Below are positions 35,610-44,800 of a stretch of 64,000 nt of DNA, one piece after another. Both the position numbers and the translations under genes were made by a program. Where the stretch lies: contig DATDBU010000180.1 in the NCBI GenBank assembly GCA_036524675.1, positions 1 to 64,000 on the forward strand. Reading direction: 5' to 3'. Positions within the stretch are counted from its first letter, which is position 1; each line of letters opens with the position of its first letter. The DNA is from DATDAW01 sp036524675. Its GTDB lineage: Bacteria > Verrucomicrobiota > Verrucomicrobiia > Chthoniobacterales > DASVRZ01. The notes beneath the pieces were generated by a model. The model was not told the DNA's origin and searched no databases. It worked only from the letters and a program-made list of their open reading frames with translations.

Positions 35610-37129
35610 GCTGCCTCCTCGTGCATTTTTTGCTCCTCTTCGTCGTAGTCATACCGTGCGGTCGGAGAAGCCAGATAGGTCGGCTCAGAACTCACCTGTC
35701 CCATACGGAGGACCATAAGGACGAAATGGATGGCAAAGACGACGTGCCCTACCAGCAATAAAAATCCGGCAAGAATCGTGCCTCGCAGCGGCGCTTCTGC
35801 CATTTGAACAACCATCACAGGTCGAATGACGGAGCTGTTCCAACCCGAGCTCTGGAATAGTCCGGCAACGACCAGAAACAGGATGGTCAGCCCGATACCG
35901 TATGCGGCACCCCAAAAATGGAACTTAATCAGCCGTGCCGACACCCATTCGCGGCGCACCAACCGGGGCATGATGAAATAAATCGCTCCGAACATCACGA
36001 AGCTGAAAAATGTATATAGGACGAAGTAATCCTGAGCGATACCGGTAAAGGACATCCCGGCTACATGGCTTGCCGAGCGTTGCGCGAGGATAACGCCAGT
36101 GACTGCCGATGCCGTATAGCACATTGCGCCAGCAACAGTGAACCGCAGCGTCGGGCTGTAATGCATCATGAAATGCGAGCCGACCATCGTTACATGATGA
36201 TTCACCGCAACGGTCGCGACGGGGACGATCGTTAGTGTCGTCGCCACAATGCTCAACGTGATGAGCCAGGCCGGAATCGGGCCGCCATTGTATTGGTGCA
36301 AGCCCGTCCATGGATAGAGAAACGCAAAGGTCCAGAATCCGAGATTGGCGAGGTAGTAACTGTGGATCGCTTTGCCGGTAACTTTCGGAATCAGATAGTA
36401 CACGGCGGCCAGTCCGAGCGCCGTGAACCACAAGCCCTGAAAATTTCCCGCAAACCACGCGCCGTTCACAGCGGTAATGACACCCTTCACCCATGGCAAA
36501 CTGGCAAAAATATCCGCGGTAAGCAGCGACCAGCCGAGCCAGAGAAACGCCGCGACGATATAAAACTGCGAGATGAATCCAGGACCCGGACGGCGGTGAA
36601 CGAACAGGCTGATGACGTAGACAGCGATCAAGGCGAAGCCCAGGAGCATGATGAGATGTGACCAGACGGGCAGCTCCAGATATTCCAAGGGACGTCCCGA
36701 ACCAGCCTGGATCGCGATGATGCCCAAGAGAAGTCCCGTATTCCAGAAAGCGGTGCCTATCAGAACAGTGATCGGCATCCCAATCCTCACACGGCAAAGA
36801 CGCGCCATCACCCACAAAGCAGTGCCCATTCCTGCGCAAGAAGCCCAGCCATAGGTGAAAATGTTCGTGGCGACAGGCTGGAGCCGGCCATACGTGAGGA
36901 AGCTGCTGTCGCCAAGAAACCCTGGCGTTACGAGTTTGATGGCAAGAATGAAATTGAGAACGCTCCAGCCGACGAGCCAGATAATTGCCGAGGCAAACAA
37001 CAGCAGAACCGGCAACGCCACAGCCGCGTCCCTCTCGGCAAGTGCGAGTTTTTCAATATAGTCCGCTGAACGCGCCGAGCTCACGACAGGCGTTTTCCCG
37101 GAAATTTCGGTTTCTGAAGGGGCGCTCAT
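35606..37129 (-). CDS. CcoN-like integral membrane subunit lacking nearly all heme-copper ligands
   Basis: 507 residues, about 12 to 13 helices, clearly related to subunit I of cbb3 oxidases: YGRLQPVATN, VYYLIPKVTGKAIHSYYLAN, FGAIYFIMPRL. Every anchor of catalysis is changed relative to CcoN as remembered. Low-spin heme His in RLRPLHTN is Ala (QPVATN). The CuB His in WYGHN is Gly (FAGN). GPHHLH is GLHQYN, keeping one His. GHVH, the two heme axial ligands, is GIAQDY, so Gln and Tyr. It therefore cannot bind heme b, heme b3 and CuB in the known way. The fold is kept, so it is probably a scaffold or a new quinol or electron-transfer subunit. Coupled to the two cytochrome genes and downstream of the ACIII genes. 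Confidence 0.85.
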   Translation of the reverse strand: MSAPSETEISGKTPVVSSARSADYIEKLALAERDAAVALPVLLLFASAIIWLVGWSVLNFILAIKLVTPGFLGDSSFLTYGRLQPVATNIFTYGWASCAGMGTALWVMARLCRVRIGMPITVLIGTAFWNTGLLLGIIAIQAGSGRPLEYLELPVWSHLIMLLGFALIAVYVISLFVHRRPGPGFISQFYIVAAFLWLGWSLLTADIFASLPWVKGVITAVNGAWFAGNFQGLWFTALGLAAVYYLIPKVTGKAIHSYYLANLGFWTFAFLYPWTGLHQYNGGPIPAWLITLSIVATTLTIVPVATVAVNHHVTMVGSHFMMHYSPTLRFTVAGAMCYTASAVTGVILAQRSASHVAGMSFTGIAQDYFVLYTFFSFVMFGAIYFIMPRLVRREWVSARLIKFHFWGAAYGIGLTILFLVVAGLFQSSGWNSSVIRPVMVVQMAEAPLRGTILAGFLLLVGHVVFAIHFVLMVLRMGQVSSEPTYLASPTARYDYDEEEQKMHEEAA

Positions 37130-37219
37130 GAGATCAATGAAACAAACGGACGCGGCGGCCTATCCTCCCCCAGCTTTCGCGCTGAGTAAGTCCAAACCGG
37201 AATAGTCGAAATAAGCGAT

Positions 37220-37627
37220 TCATGGGGCAGGAACAGTGGGCGATGGAGCTTGACCTTCCGCAGATGGCACCGGGGAAACTGCCGCTGGGCTGGCTGCGGG
37301 TGCCGGCGTAGAAATAGGGCCGGCTTTGACCGGGACTCTATCTTTAAGGTCTGCAACCGTCAGATCGATAGCACGATCAATCGGGATCTGAACGGTTCCC
37401 TTGGCTTTATCGATCCAGGCATACGAACTCAGTTTTTTGACATTTGCCTCATTCAGCTTGGCAAGATTTTCGACTCGTTTGGATACACGTTCCTCATCCG
37501 TTTTGTTCGTGGCGCGGAACAGCAGGAATGCAACCCATGCAATCCAAGCGACAGCCACCAACGTCAACAACGCCTTGGCGGCGGTGCCGAGCCCGGGTTT
37601 GCTGTCTGGAAGAACGGATGTGGACAT
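37220..37627 (-). CDS. Small single-helix membrane protein in the respiratory operon
   Basis: 135 residues. A cytosolic N-terminus (about 15 residues), one hydrophobic helix (LLTLVAVAWIAWVAFLLF), then a charged helix, YAWIDKAKGTVQIPIDRAIDL, and a Pro/Ala-rich tail. The motif A-W-I-D-K-A-K-G-T-V-Q-I-P-I-D-R-A is a pattern I associate with small proteins between ACIII and oxidase genes. It starts four bases after the actF stop side and 90 bases before ccoN. Probably an assembly or structural subunit; function not known. Confidence 0.65.
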   Translation of the reverse strand: MSTSVLPDSKPGLGTAAKALLTLVAVAWIAWVAFLLFRATNKTDEERVSKRVENLAKLNEANVKKLSSYAWIDKAKGTVQIPIDRAIDLTVADLKDRVPVKAGPISTPAPAASPAAVSPVPSAEGQAPSPTVPAP

Positions 37628-37631
37628 ATTT

Positions 37632-38870
37632 CTAGTTGGTGAGCCGGAGCGATTCCAATAACCGAGGGTCGCGTGCGGGGAAAAGCGAACGTTTTCCGAT
37701 CTGCCACAGGAAGCCGAGAACCAGCACGGACCCTATTGCGATCGGGCAGAGGAAATCCAGCCAGCTCGGCGCGAACCCTTCGCGATGAATGTTCGGCAGC
37801 ACAATGATGTAGAGATCCAGCAGGTGCATGCAGAGAATCCAGATCGCAGCAATACTCAACACTGCGGGTTTTTTCTTGATCCATCGATTCAACAGCAACG
37901 TGAATGGGATGAAAAAATGTCCAACAACCAGGAACGTGCTCAGGATGTTCCAGCTCTCTGTGTTTCGCAGAAGGAAATACGATGTTTCCTCCGGGATATT
38001 CGCATACCAGATGAGCATGTATTGGCTGAAACCGATGTAGGCCCAAAAGATCGTAAACACGAACAGCCATTTCCCCATGATGTGGTAGTGCTCGAGATTC
38101 ACCACCTGGAGGTAGCCTTTGCTCTTGAGCAGCGTAACGATGAGCACGAGCATCGCCATCGAGCTCCCTGCGGAGCCGGCAAAAATATAGACGCCCCACA
38201 TCGTCGAGTACCACTTGTAATCGAGCGCCATGACCCAATCGATGGCCGCAAACGTGATGCTCAATGCGAAAAGCGGCAGAAACCAAAACGATTTACCACG
38301 TAACCGTATCGTCGTTTTCGGGTCCCCCGTTTTATCCTGGCGCACCGACTGCGTGCGAAATGTCCACGCGGCACCAATGAAAAACACCGCATAGAATACG
38401 AGCCGAATCCAATAAACCGGGACCGTCACACCATTGATGGTTGGATAAAAATACCAGATTTTTGAATCAAACAGATGGTCTGTTCCCGGAACAATAGACA
38501 TCCACTGCCAGATTCTCTCGCGGAAAAGGATGAGCGGCACAAAAAGCACAGCCAAAAACGGAAAGAGCGCCGCAACGTTCTCCAGCTGCCGCCTCACGAC
38601 GACCGACCAACATGCGTCCGTCGCGTAATGCACGATGATCCAAAACAATGACCCCGCGCAAATGGTGAAGAAAAACAGGAAGCCAAACAACCAGGAATAC
38701 GAGAATTGCTGAATCAAGGCGGGATTATTCCGGCCCAAAGTGACCGTGATTGCCAGAATGACGAATGCCACCACAGCAACCCCAGCGGTGATACCGAACA
38801 AACCACTCGACCTGTTGGTATCAAATCGTTCCGGTTCCGGGAGAGTAATGACGTGAGAATGGTCGCTCAT
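37632..38870 (-). CDS. actF: Alternative complex III subunit ActF
   Basis: 412-residue integral membrane subunit of ACIII, a quinol:electron-carrier oxidoreductase. About ten helices with the loop GNNPALIQQFSYSWLFGFLFF, then IDWVMALDYKWYSTMWGVY and KWLFVFTIFWAYIGFSQYML. ATG 38870 (MSDHSHVITLPEPERF) is used; in-frame codons further upstream only translate a repeat tract. In known ACIII, ActF is a smaller homologue of ActC without quinone-site ligands for metals. It follows actE with 88 bases of period-7 repeat between them. Confidence 0.9.
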   Translation of the reverse strand: MSDHSHVITLPEPERFDTNRSSGLFGITAGVAVVAFVILAITVTLGRNNPALIQQFSYSWLFGFLFFFTICAGSLFWIIVHYATDACWSVVVRRQLENVAALFPFLAVLFVPLILFRERIWQWMSIVPGTDHLFDSKIWYFYPTINGVTVPVYWIRLVFYAVFFIGAAWTFRTQSVRQDKTGDPKTTIRLRGKSFWFLPLFALSITFAAIDWVMALDYKWYSTMWGVYIFAGSAGSSMAMLVLIVTLLKSKGYLQVVNLEHYHIMGKWLFVFTIFWAYIGFSQYMLIWYANIPEETSYFLLRNTESWNILSTFLVVGHFFIPFTLLLNRWIKKKPAVLSIAAIWILCMHLLDLYIIVLPNIHREGFAPSWLDFLCPIAIGSVLVLGFLWQIGKRSLFPARDPRLLESLRLTN

Positions 38871-38958
38871 CTTAGTAAAGGCAGAACGCAGAAGGCAGAA
38901 TGCAGAACACGGTGACCGGCGTGCAGCTCTGCATTCTGCACTCTGAAGTCTAAATTCC
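38871..38958. repeat. Period-7 tract in front of actF
   Basis: On the minus strand the last part reads TTCTGCA / TTCTGCC / TTCTGCG / TTCTGCC, then TTTACTAAG directly before the actF ATG. A second copy of the unit lies just upstream (GCAGAATGCAGAG). No Shine-Dalgarno sequence is visible, so the tract forms the leader of actF within the operon. Same unit family as 15539-15650. Confidence 0.65.
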
Positions 38959-39636
38959 TCATTTGCCGGCCTCCAGTTCTTTCTGTTTCTCTGCGGGAAC
39001 ATCCACAAGCACCGCATTTTGAGAGCGTTGCAACGCGCGGATGTAGGAAACGATCGCCCAACGATCACGAATGTTCAGTTTGTCGCCATAGGGCATCATT
39101 GTGTTTTTGCCGTGAACGATGGTGTTATAAATCTGGCCATCGGCCATGTCGCGAATCCGCTTGTCCTGCAGATTCACGACGCCCACCAACCCGTATTGCG
39201 TAGTAATGCCGTTGCCTCCACCTGTCGCTCCGTGGCAGACCGCGCAATTGATCTGAAACCGCTGTTGTCCACGCAGAATTAGCTCTTTGGTGACTGGCAC
39301 TGGAATGCCGCTGCCCCAATTGCCTCCATCGAATTTGCCGGTATCCAGATAATCCGTGCCGTCGGTGAACCCTCGGTAAAAACCTTCCGGCACCGGCTGT
39401 CCGGCAATGGGTTTACTGGGGAAATTGTAGCCAATCGGAACCGTATCTGCGACGGGTGGACGCGCCGAACGTCCATCAGCAAAGAAGGCGCTTTCAGTCT
39501 GTTTTTTAACCTTTGGCTGACGGTCCATGTCAGGAAAAATCTCAATGGGCGGCCTGGTCGATTTCGCGCCGCGCAAGCCTGTCACCGTCACGAGCGCAAC
39601 GCCGCTGAGAACCAGAATGAGGAGAAAATAGCGCAT
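38959..39636 (-). CDS. actE: Alternative complex III subunit ActE, monoheme cytochrome c
   Basis: 225 residues. N-terminal membrane helix, then the family's conserved RPPIEIFPDMDRQPKVKKQ segment and a heme site CAVCHGATGGGNG with a distal Met candidate (MMPYGDKLN). It is a periplasmic electron-exit subunit of ACIII. It lies 12 bases after actD. Unlike some ACIII proteins it shows no lipobox Cys, so it is anchored by its helix. Confidence 0.9.
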   Translation of the reverse strand: MRYFLLILVLSGVALVTVTGLRGAKSTRPPIEIFPDMDRQPKVKKQTESAFFADGRSARPPVADTVPIGYNFPSKPIAGQPVPEGFYRGFTDGTDYLDTGKFDGGNWGSGIPVPVTKELILRGQQRFQINCAVCHGATGGGNGITTQYGLVGVVNLQDKRIRDMADGQIYNTIVHGKNTMMPYGDKLNIRDRWAIVSYIRALQRSQNAVLVDVPAEKQKELEAGK

Positions 39637-39648
39637 TCTTTTGGCCGG

Positions 39649-40203
39649 TTAATCGTCGTGAATCAGGGTGATGTCCTTGCCGCCCACGTCCCGCAAAAAG
39701 TCTGCGGACCCCTGTTCGCTAAATTTCGGATCGGCAGCCTCGATGATGAGAAAAAAACCGTCATCGCTGAATTGGGAAAAAGCGTCCCAGTTGAAAACGG
39801 GATGATTCCACCGGGGTAAGCCATTCAAAATTAGCATCCCGAAGATCGACGTGAATGCCGAAAAGAGAATCGTCAGTTCGAAGATGATCGGGAAAAACGC
39901 CGGAATCGTGAACAAATTCGTCGGCTTTCCTTGAACGATCAGCGGATACAGGAACGACGATGGAATGAACTCCAGACTAAGTGCCGTCAGGGTTCCGGTG
40001 AGTCCGCCAAAAAATACGATCTTTCCCAGAACCGACATTTTCAAACCCATGGCATCATCCATGCCGTGGATTGGGTACGGCGAATGCACGTCCCAACGAC
40101 AAAATCCTTTTTCGCGGGTTTTGATGGCCGCCTGATAGAGCTCCGCGGCGCTGCTGAACCGGGCGCCGATTCCATGAATGCCTTGGGACGTAACAGCGTT
40201 CAT
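39649..40203 (-). CDS. actD: Alternative complex III subunit ActD (DUF3341)
   Basis: 184 residues. DUF3341 protein with the N-terminal soluble motif KGFCRWDVHSPYPIHGMDDAMG and two membrane helices in a hairpin. ActD packs against ActC and ActF and has no cofactor. Its GTG/ATG start overlaps the actC stop by four bases, so the order C-D-E is tightly coupled. Confidence 0.9.
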   Translation of the reverse strand: MNAVTSQGIHGIGARFSSAAELYQAAIKTREKGFCRWDVHSPYPIHGMDDAMGLKMSVLGKIVFFGGLTGTLTALSLEFIPSSFLYPLIVQGKPTNLFTIPAFFPIIFELTILFSAFTSIFGMLILNGLPRWNHPVFNWDAFSQFSDDGFFLIIEAADPKFSEQGSADFLRDVGGKDITLIHDD

Positions 40204-41693
40204 ACCGGGACCTCCGTTTCATGCGCTGGATACGCTTTTTTTTCGGGAGGGTGATAATGCGGATCTGCTTCAGGCAGAACACCTTTCACTTCGGCGATCG
40301 CGATCATCGGCAGGAACCGGATAAACAGTAAAAACAGTGAAATGAAAATGCCGTGCGTGCCTACGAACGTCCAGATGTCTACCCACGTCGGGTGAAACAT
40401 ACCCCAAGACGACGGAAGAAAATCCCGGTGCAGCGAAGTAACGATGATAACAAAACGCTCGAACCACATGCCCGCGTTGACGCACATGCACACCGCGAAA
40501 ACGACGTAGATGTTGTGCCTCGCCCATCGCATCCAGAAAACCTGCGGCGAAATGACGTTGAGTGTCATCATCGCCCAATACGCCCACCAGTAGGGTGCAA
40601 CGGGCACGTCAAAGATTTTGCTGAAAATCCACGGATCCGCCATGCGGTTCCGGAGGAAGACCCACTGCTCGTACGGATTGCCGCTATAAGCCGCGGTGAA
40701 AAACTCCATGCAATAGGCGTATCCAACGATGGAGCCCGTAAGCAGGATGATTTTGCACATCACATCAATGTGCCGGTCTGTGACCAAATCATGCAGTCCG
40801 TAAATCGCCCGCGCAGGCAACATGAGGGTCAACACCATCGCGAACCCACCGAAAATGGCTCCCGCCACGAAATACGGCGGAAAAATCGTCGTATGCCAGC
40901 CCGGGATGACTGACGTCGCAAAATCGAAGGAAACGACCGAGTGCACGGAGAGCACGAGTGGCGTGGAAAGGCCGGCCAAAATGAGGTAGGCCATTTCGTA
41001 GTGACCCCATTGACGATTTCCCCCGCGCCACCCGAGGGCAAGGAAGCCGTAGACGTATTTGGCTAGTTTATTCGATGCCCGGTCGCGCAATGTCGCGAGA
41101 TCGGGAATGAGGCCCATGTACCAGAAAATGACAGATACGGTAAAATAAGTCGAAACGGCGAAAACGTCCCAAAGCAGCGGGCTGCGGAAATTTGGCCAGA
41201 TCGCATTCGAGTTCGGGACGGGCGCGAGGAACCAGACCATCCATACGCGCCCCACGTGAATTCCAGGGAAAATACCGGCACAAATAACGGCGAAAAGCGT
41301 CATCGCCTCGGACGCGCGATTGATGGACGTGCGCCATTTTTGTCGGGTGAGAAATAGAACGGCGGAAATCAGGGTCCCGGCGTGACCGATACCGATCCAG
41401 AAAACGAAATTCGTGATATCCCACGCCCATCCAACGGGATGGTTGAGTCCCCAAACGCCAACCCCCGTCGAAATCAAATAGACGATGCATCCTGTACCGA
41501 TCAGCGCGAGCGAGCCAAAAAACGCGAGCGCGAGCCACCACCAAAGCGGGGCCGGACCTTCGACGATGCCGCAGATCCGTTGGGTGACCCAACCCATCGA
41601 GCGATCATTATAGACGTGCGGAACACGCGGCAGCGGTTCTTCAATAGTCGCGTGCGGTCCGATCGGAATGCCAAGGATTTTAGGCTGTTCCAT
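40200..41693 (-). CDS. actC: Alternative complex III subunit ActC (NrfD/PsrC-like quinol-oxidising membrane subunit)
   Basis: 497 residues. About ten helices of the NrfD type, with MGWVTQRICGIVEGPAPLWW, FVFWIGIGHAGTLISAVLFL and SVVSFDFATSVIPGWHTTIFPPYF. These contain the His and Asp of the quinol site. ATG 41693 is well supported by an AAAGGAGG ribosome site eight bases upstream, which makes this the best translated start in the operon. It takes electrons from menaquinol or ubiquinol and passes them to ActB. A cluster of four hairpins lies between actB and this gene. Confidence 0.92.
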   Translation of the reverse strand: MEQPKILGIPIGPHATIEEPLPRVPHVYNDRSMGWVTQRICGIVEGPAPLWWWLALAFFGSLALIGTGCIVYLISTGVGVWGLNHPVGWAWDITNFVFWIGIGHAGTLISAVLFLTRQKWRTSINRASEAMTLFAVICAGIFPGIHVGRVWMVWFLAPVPNSNAIWPNFRSPLLWDVFAVSTYFTVSVIFWYMGLIPDLATLRDRASNKLAKYVYGFLALGWRGGNRQWGHYEMAYLILAGLSTPLVLSVHSVVSFDFATSVIPGWHTTIFPPYFVAGAIFGGFAMVLTLMLPARAIYGLHDLVTDRHIDVMCKIILLTGSIVGYAYCMEFFTAAYSGNPYEQWVFLRNRMADPWIFSKIFDVPVAPYWWAYWAMMTLNVISPQVFWMRWARHNIYVVFAVCMCVNAGMWFERFVIIVTSLHRDFLPSSWGMFHPTWVDIWTFVGTHGIFISLFLLFIRFLPMIAIAEVKGVLPEADPHYHPPEKKAYPAHETEVPV

Positions 41694-41743
41694 TAGTCGA
41701 TCCTCCTTTGTTTCGAATGGAGCCAAACGAGCTCTGGGTAGCA

Positions 41744-41834
41744 CAGGCCGCTGGCCTGTCCTGTTCGGCGGCTCGCCGAATAGACTTGAATCGTGTTTCC
41801 AGCGAGCCGCTGGAAACTGCAGGCCAGCGGCCTG
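41744..41834. repeat. Four-hairpin BIME-like element between actB and actC
   Basis: Four adjacent palindromes with three-base loops: CAGGCC-GCT-GGCCTG, TTCGGCG-GCT-CGCCGAA, TTTCCAGCG-AGC-CGCTGGAAA and CAGGCC-AGC-GGCCTG. The first and last match, so the whole block is also an inverted repeat. It lies 44 bases after the actB stop and 50 before the actC start, where it could pause ribosomes, shield mRNA or set a different actC level. Confidence 0.75.
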
Positions 41835-41878
41835 CCCTCCCCGGGCTTTTCTTTTGTTTTTGAAGCACCGCGTTCATC

Positions 41879-44800
41879 TTAATGATTCGCCTCCTCCGCG
41901 TGGTGTTCTTGGGTTCCATGCCCTTCCGCGTGCGCTTCGGCATAGATGGCGGCCACCTTCCCGGCTCCCGGCATTTTCGGGTTCGGATTCCGGATCCGCG
42001 CGAAGTAGCTTGTCCGCGTCCGGACATTCAAATACTCGAGCAGCCGATAGCGCCTCGGATTGTCCTGCAATTTCGCCACCCGGCTATCCGGATCCTTCAA
42101 ATCTCCGAATGTGATGGCCTCCGCCGCACACGCTTGCTGGCATGCGGACTTGATGGAATCGGTCGGGATTTTCAGGTTGTCCGAGGCTCCCGCCTTCACG
42201 CGCGATTGGATGCGGCCATCTTCGATCCGCTGGATGCAATATGTGCACTTTTCCATCACACCGCGGATACGCACCGTGACGTTGGGGTTCTTCTGCATCT
42301 TGATAAGTTCTTCCGTGCCTTTTTTTGTCAACGGCCCGTAATACAGGCCTCCGGCTTCAGGCAACGGGCCGATTTTCGTCTTTTCAAGAGGACGCTCATT
42401 GTAATTGAAAAAGTTGAAACGCCGGACTTTGAACGGGCAGTTGTTTGCACAATACCGGGTGCCGATACACCGGTTGTAAACCATCACATTAAGGCCGTCG
42501 TCGCTGTGGACGGTGGCGTTGACCGGGCAAACTGTCTCGCACGGCGCGTTCTCGCATTGTTGGCAGCCTAGCGGTTGCATCACCATTTCTGGCTCGGTCT
42601 CGTCATGCTCGTCCTCGGCACTGGCGAAATAACGATCGATACGCAGCCAGTGCATTTCGCGGTTATTGATGACCTGCTGTTTCCCGACGATGGGAATGTT
42701 GTTTTCCGCCTGGCAGGCTACTACGCACGCATTGCAACCGATGCAGGAGTTGAGGTCGATGACCATGCCCCACTGCTCCGGCGACTTCCGCTCCGGGCTC
42801 GTGTAATCCGGATTCTTATAGAGCGAAATGTTCGGAGGGATATGCGAATCCATGAACATCGTTTTCGCGAACTCAGGCTTTTCCTCGAAATGCTCCAAGG
42901 TAGCCTCGCGAACGACGGCACGCCCCTCCATCTGGTTGTGCTCCTGCGTGAGAGCAAGTCGATAGGTCTTCGCCGTTTTCTCGACGCTCGCCGCGGCGAC
43001 ATATGGAGCGGCAGTTGTCACTAATTGATAGGCGTTGAATCCTGACCCGTGTCCGACTTTGCCCGTTGCGCCTTCTGCGTGGCCGTAGCCGAGCGTCAGT
43101 GTGATCGAGTCGTCGGCGTGACCCGGCGCAACGATGACAGGCACTTCCAGACTTCTGCCAGCAACTGTGATTTTGATTATCTCGCTTTCCAGATGCTCCT
43201 CATCCGAATTATTGGGCGAGCCAATGCCGAGTTTGTCAGCCATTTTCCGGCTGATGAGCGCCGCATTGTCCCACGTGAGTTTTGTGACCGGATCCGGCAA
43301 TTCCTGGAGCCAACCATTGTCGATGAAGGCGCCGTCCTGGATTTTGTAGTCGGGCGGAAAAACGATCTCGATGCCTTCCGGTGGCGCGGAAAGTGCCCCA
43401 ACGAGAGACGCCGAAAAGTTGAGTGCAGCGGGTGCAGGCGTCGATGTTTCGAGATAACCGTTTCGGAGAAAAGCAGACCAATCGGACGGTGAACCAACAG
43501 CCTCTTTAATTCTCGAAAAGGTATCCTTCACCAGCTCCGCTCCCTCCGGAATTTTTAGTCCGGCAACAGCGGCCAGGACGTCGTTCACGGACAACCCGCC
43601 AAACAGCGGCAGAATCATCGGCTGCACAGGCACATACGTTCCGTCCGGGCTGAGGGCGTCGCTCCAGCTCTCCAGATAGTGAGTGCCCGGAACATGCCAT
43701 TTGGCGACCAACGCGGTTTCATCCGTTCGCAAACCGAGATGGACAACATCGGCCAGATTTTTCAGCGCATCGGCAAAGTTTAAATCGGCGGGAGCGGTAT
43801 AGGCAGGGTTTGATTCCAGGACGAAAAGAGTGGAAACGGCTTTTTCTTGAATCGCCTTAACCAGCTCGGCCAAAGATATTTGCGGCGAGACGGTCTGTGC
43901 GAAGCCTGTAATCGTCTGCCCGATATTTCCCAGGAACGAATTGATCGCAAATCCCAAAATCTGCGTTGCAACAGGCTGACGCGGACCGATGAAAACAAGG
44001 CTCCTGCCTTTCGCAGAGACAAGGTCCGCCGCGCATTCCTCAATCCATTTTTGATCCACCGGCAGAGCGATCTCCACCAAAGGGACCGCGAAACTGTTCC
44101 CGGTCAGTCTGCCAACTGCCTCCGCCAGTTTGACGGTGAACACCGGAATCTGGCTTGCCTTCAAACGCAGCCGGTGATCCGCCATCCCGCCCGTCAGGGT
44201 ATAGCGATTTTCGACGGCATAGAGCCGGTTCATTTTTCCACCGCCTTCCGTCGGTGGTTTCCGGCGAACGGCGAACTGACGCGCAAACTCTGTGCTCTCG
44301 CTGTCAGCTCCGAGGAAATCCGAGTCGAGTGCCACGATCACATCCGCTTTTTCGATCTGTGGCGTCAACGTCACTCCTAGACCAAATGCCGCGGCTACGG
44401 CTTCCGCCTGCCGGCTGCCCGTGGGATCGTGCACCGCCCATTTCGCCTGCGGATACTTTTTCAGGATCTCCTGTTTAAGCCGCTCGCGGGTCGGCGAATT
44501 GTTGACGTCGGCCAAAAATGCGAGTCCTGCGCCGCCGTCGGCCGCGTGTTTTGGAAGCAACTTCGCCAGATACGCTTCAAATTTCTGCCGGTCCGATTCC
44601 TTGCCGTTTTCCAGGAAAACCTTCGAGCGATCCGGGTTGTATAGGTCGAGAATCGACGTCTGCGCATGCACCGTCGTGCCGCCATTACTAGCTGGATGCA
44701 GGGGATTTCCCTCGATCTTCGTCGGGCGCCCGTCATACGTGGTCACCACCAACGGCACCGCCCCGGTCCTCGTTGGCATAGCACTCGTGTAATAGAGGGC

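Noticed and set aside
35925..36839. 304-residue minus-strand frame within the CcoN-like gene
   Set aside because: Arg/Ser/His-rich shadow in another frame of the membrane protein; no motif.
35606..37129. Considered as a normal cbb3 oxidase or a nitric oxide reductase
   Set aside because: Both need the conserved His ligands, which are missing at five of six positions.
38871..39068. Long actF start at 39068
   Set aside because: The extra residues translate the period-7 tract and overlap actE; the family start is MSDHSH at 38870.
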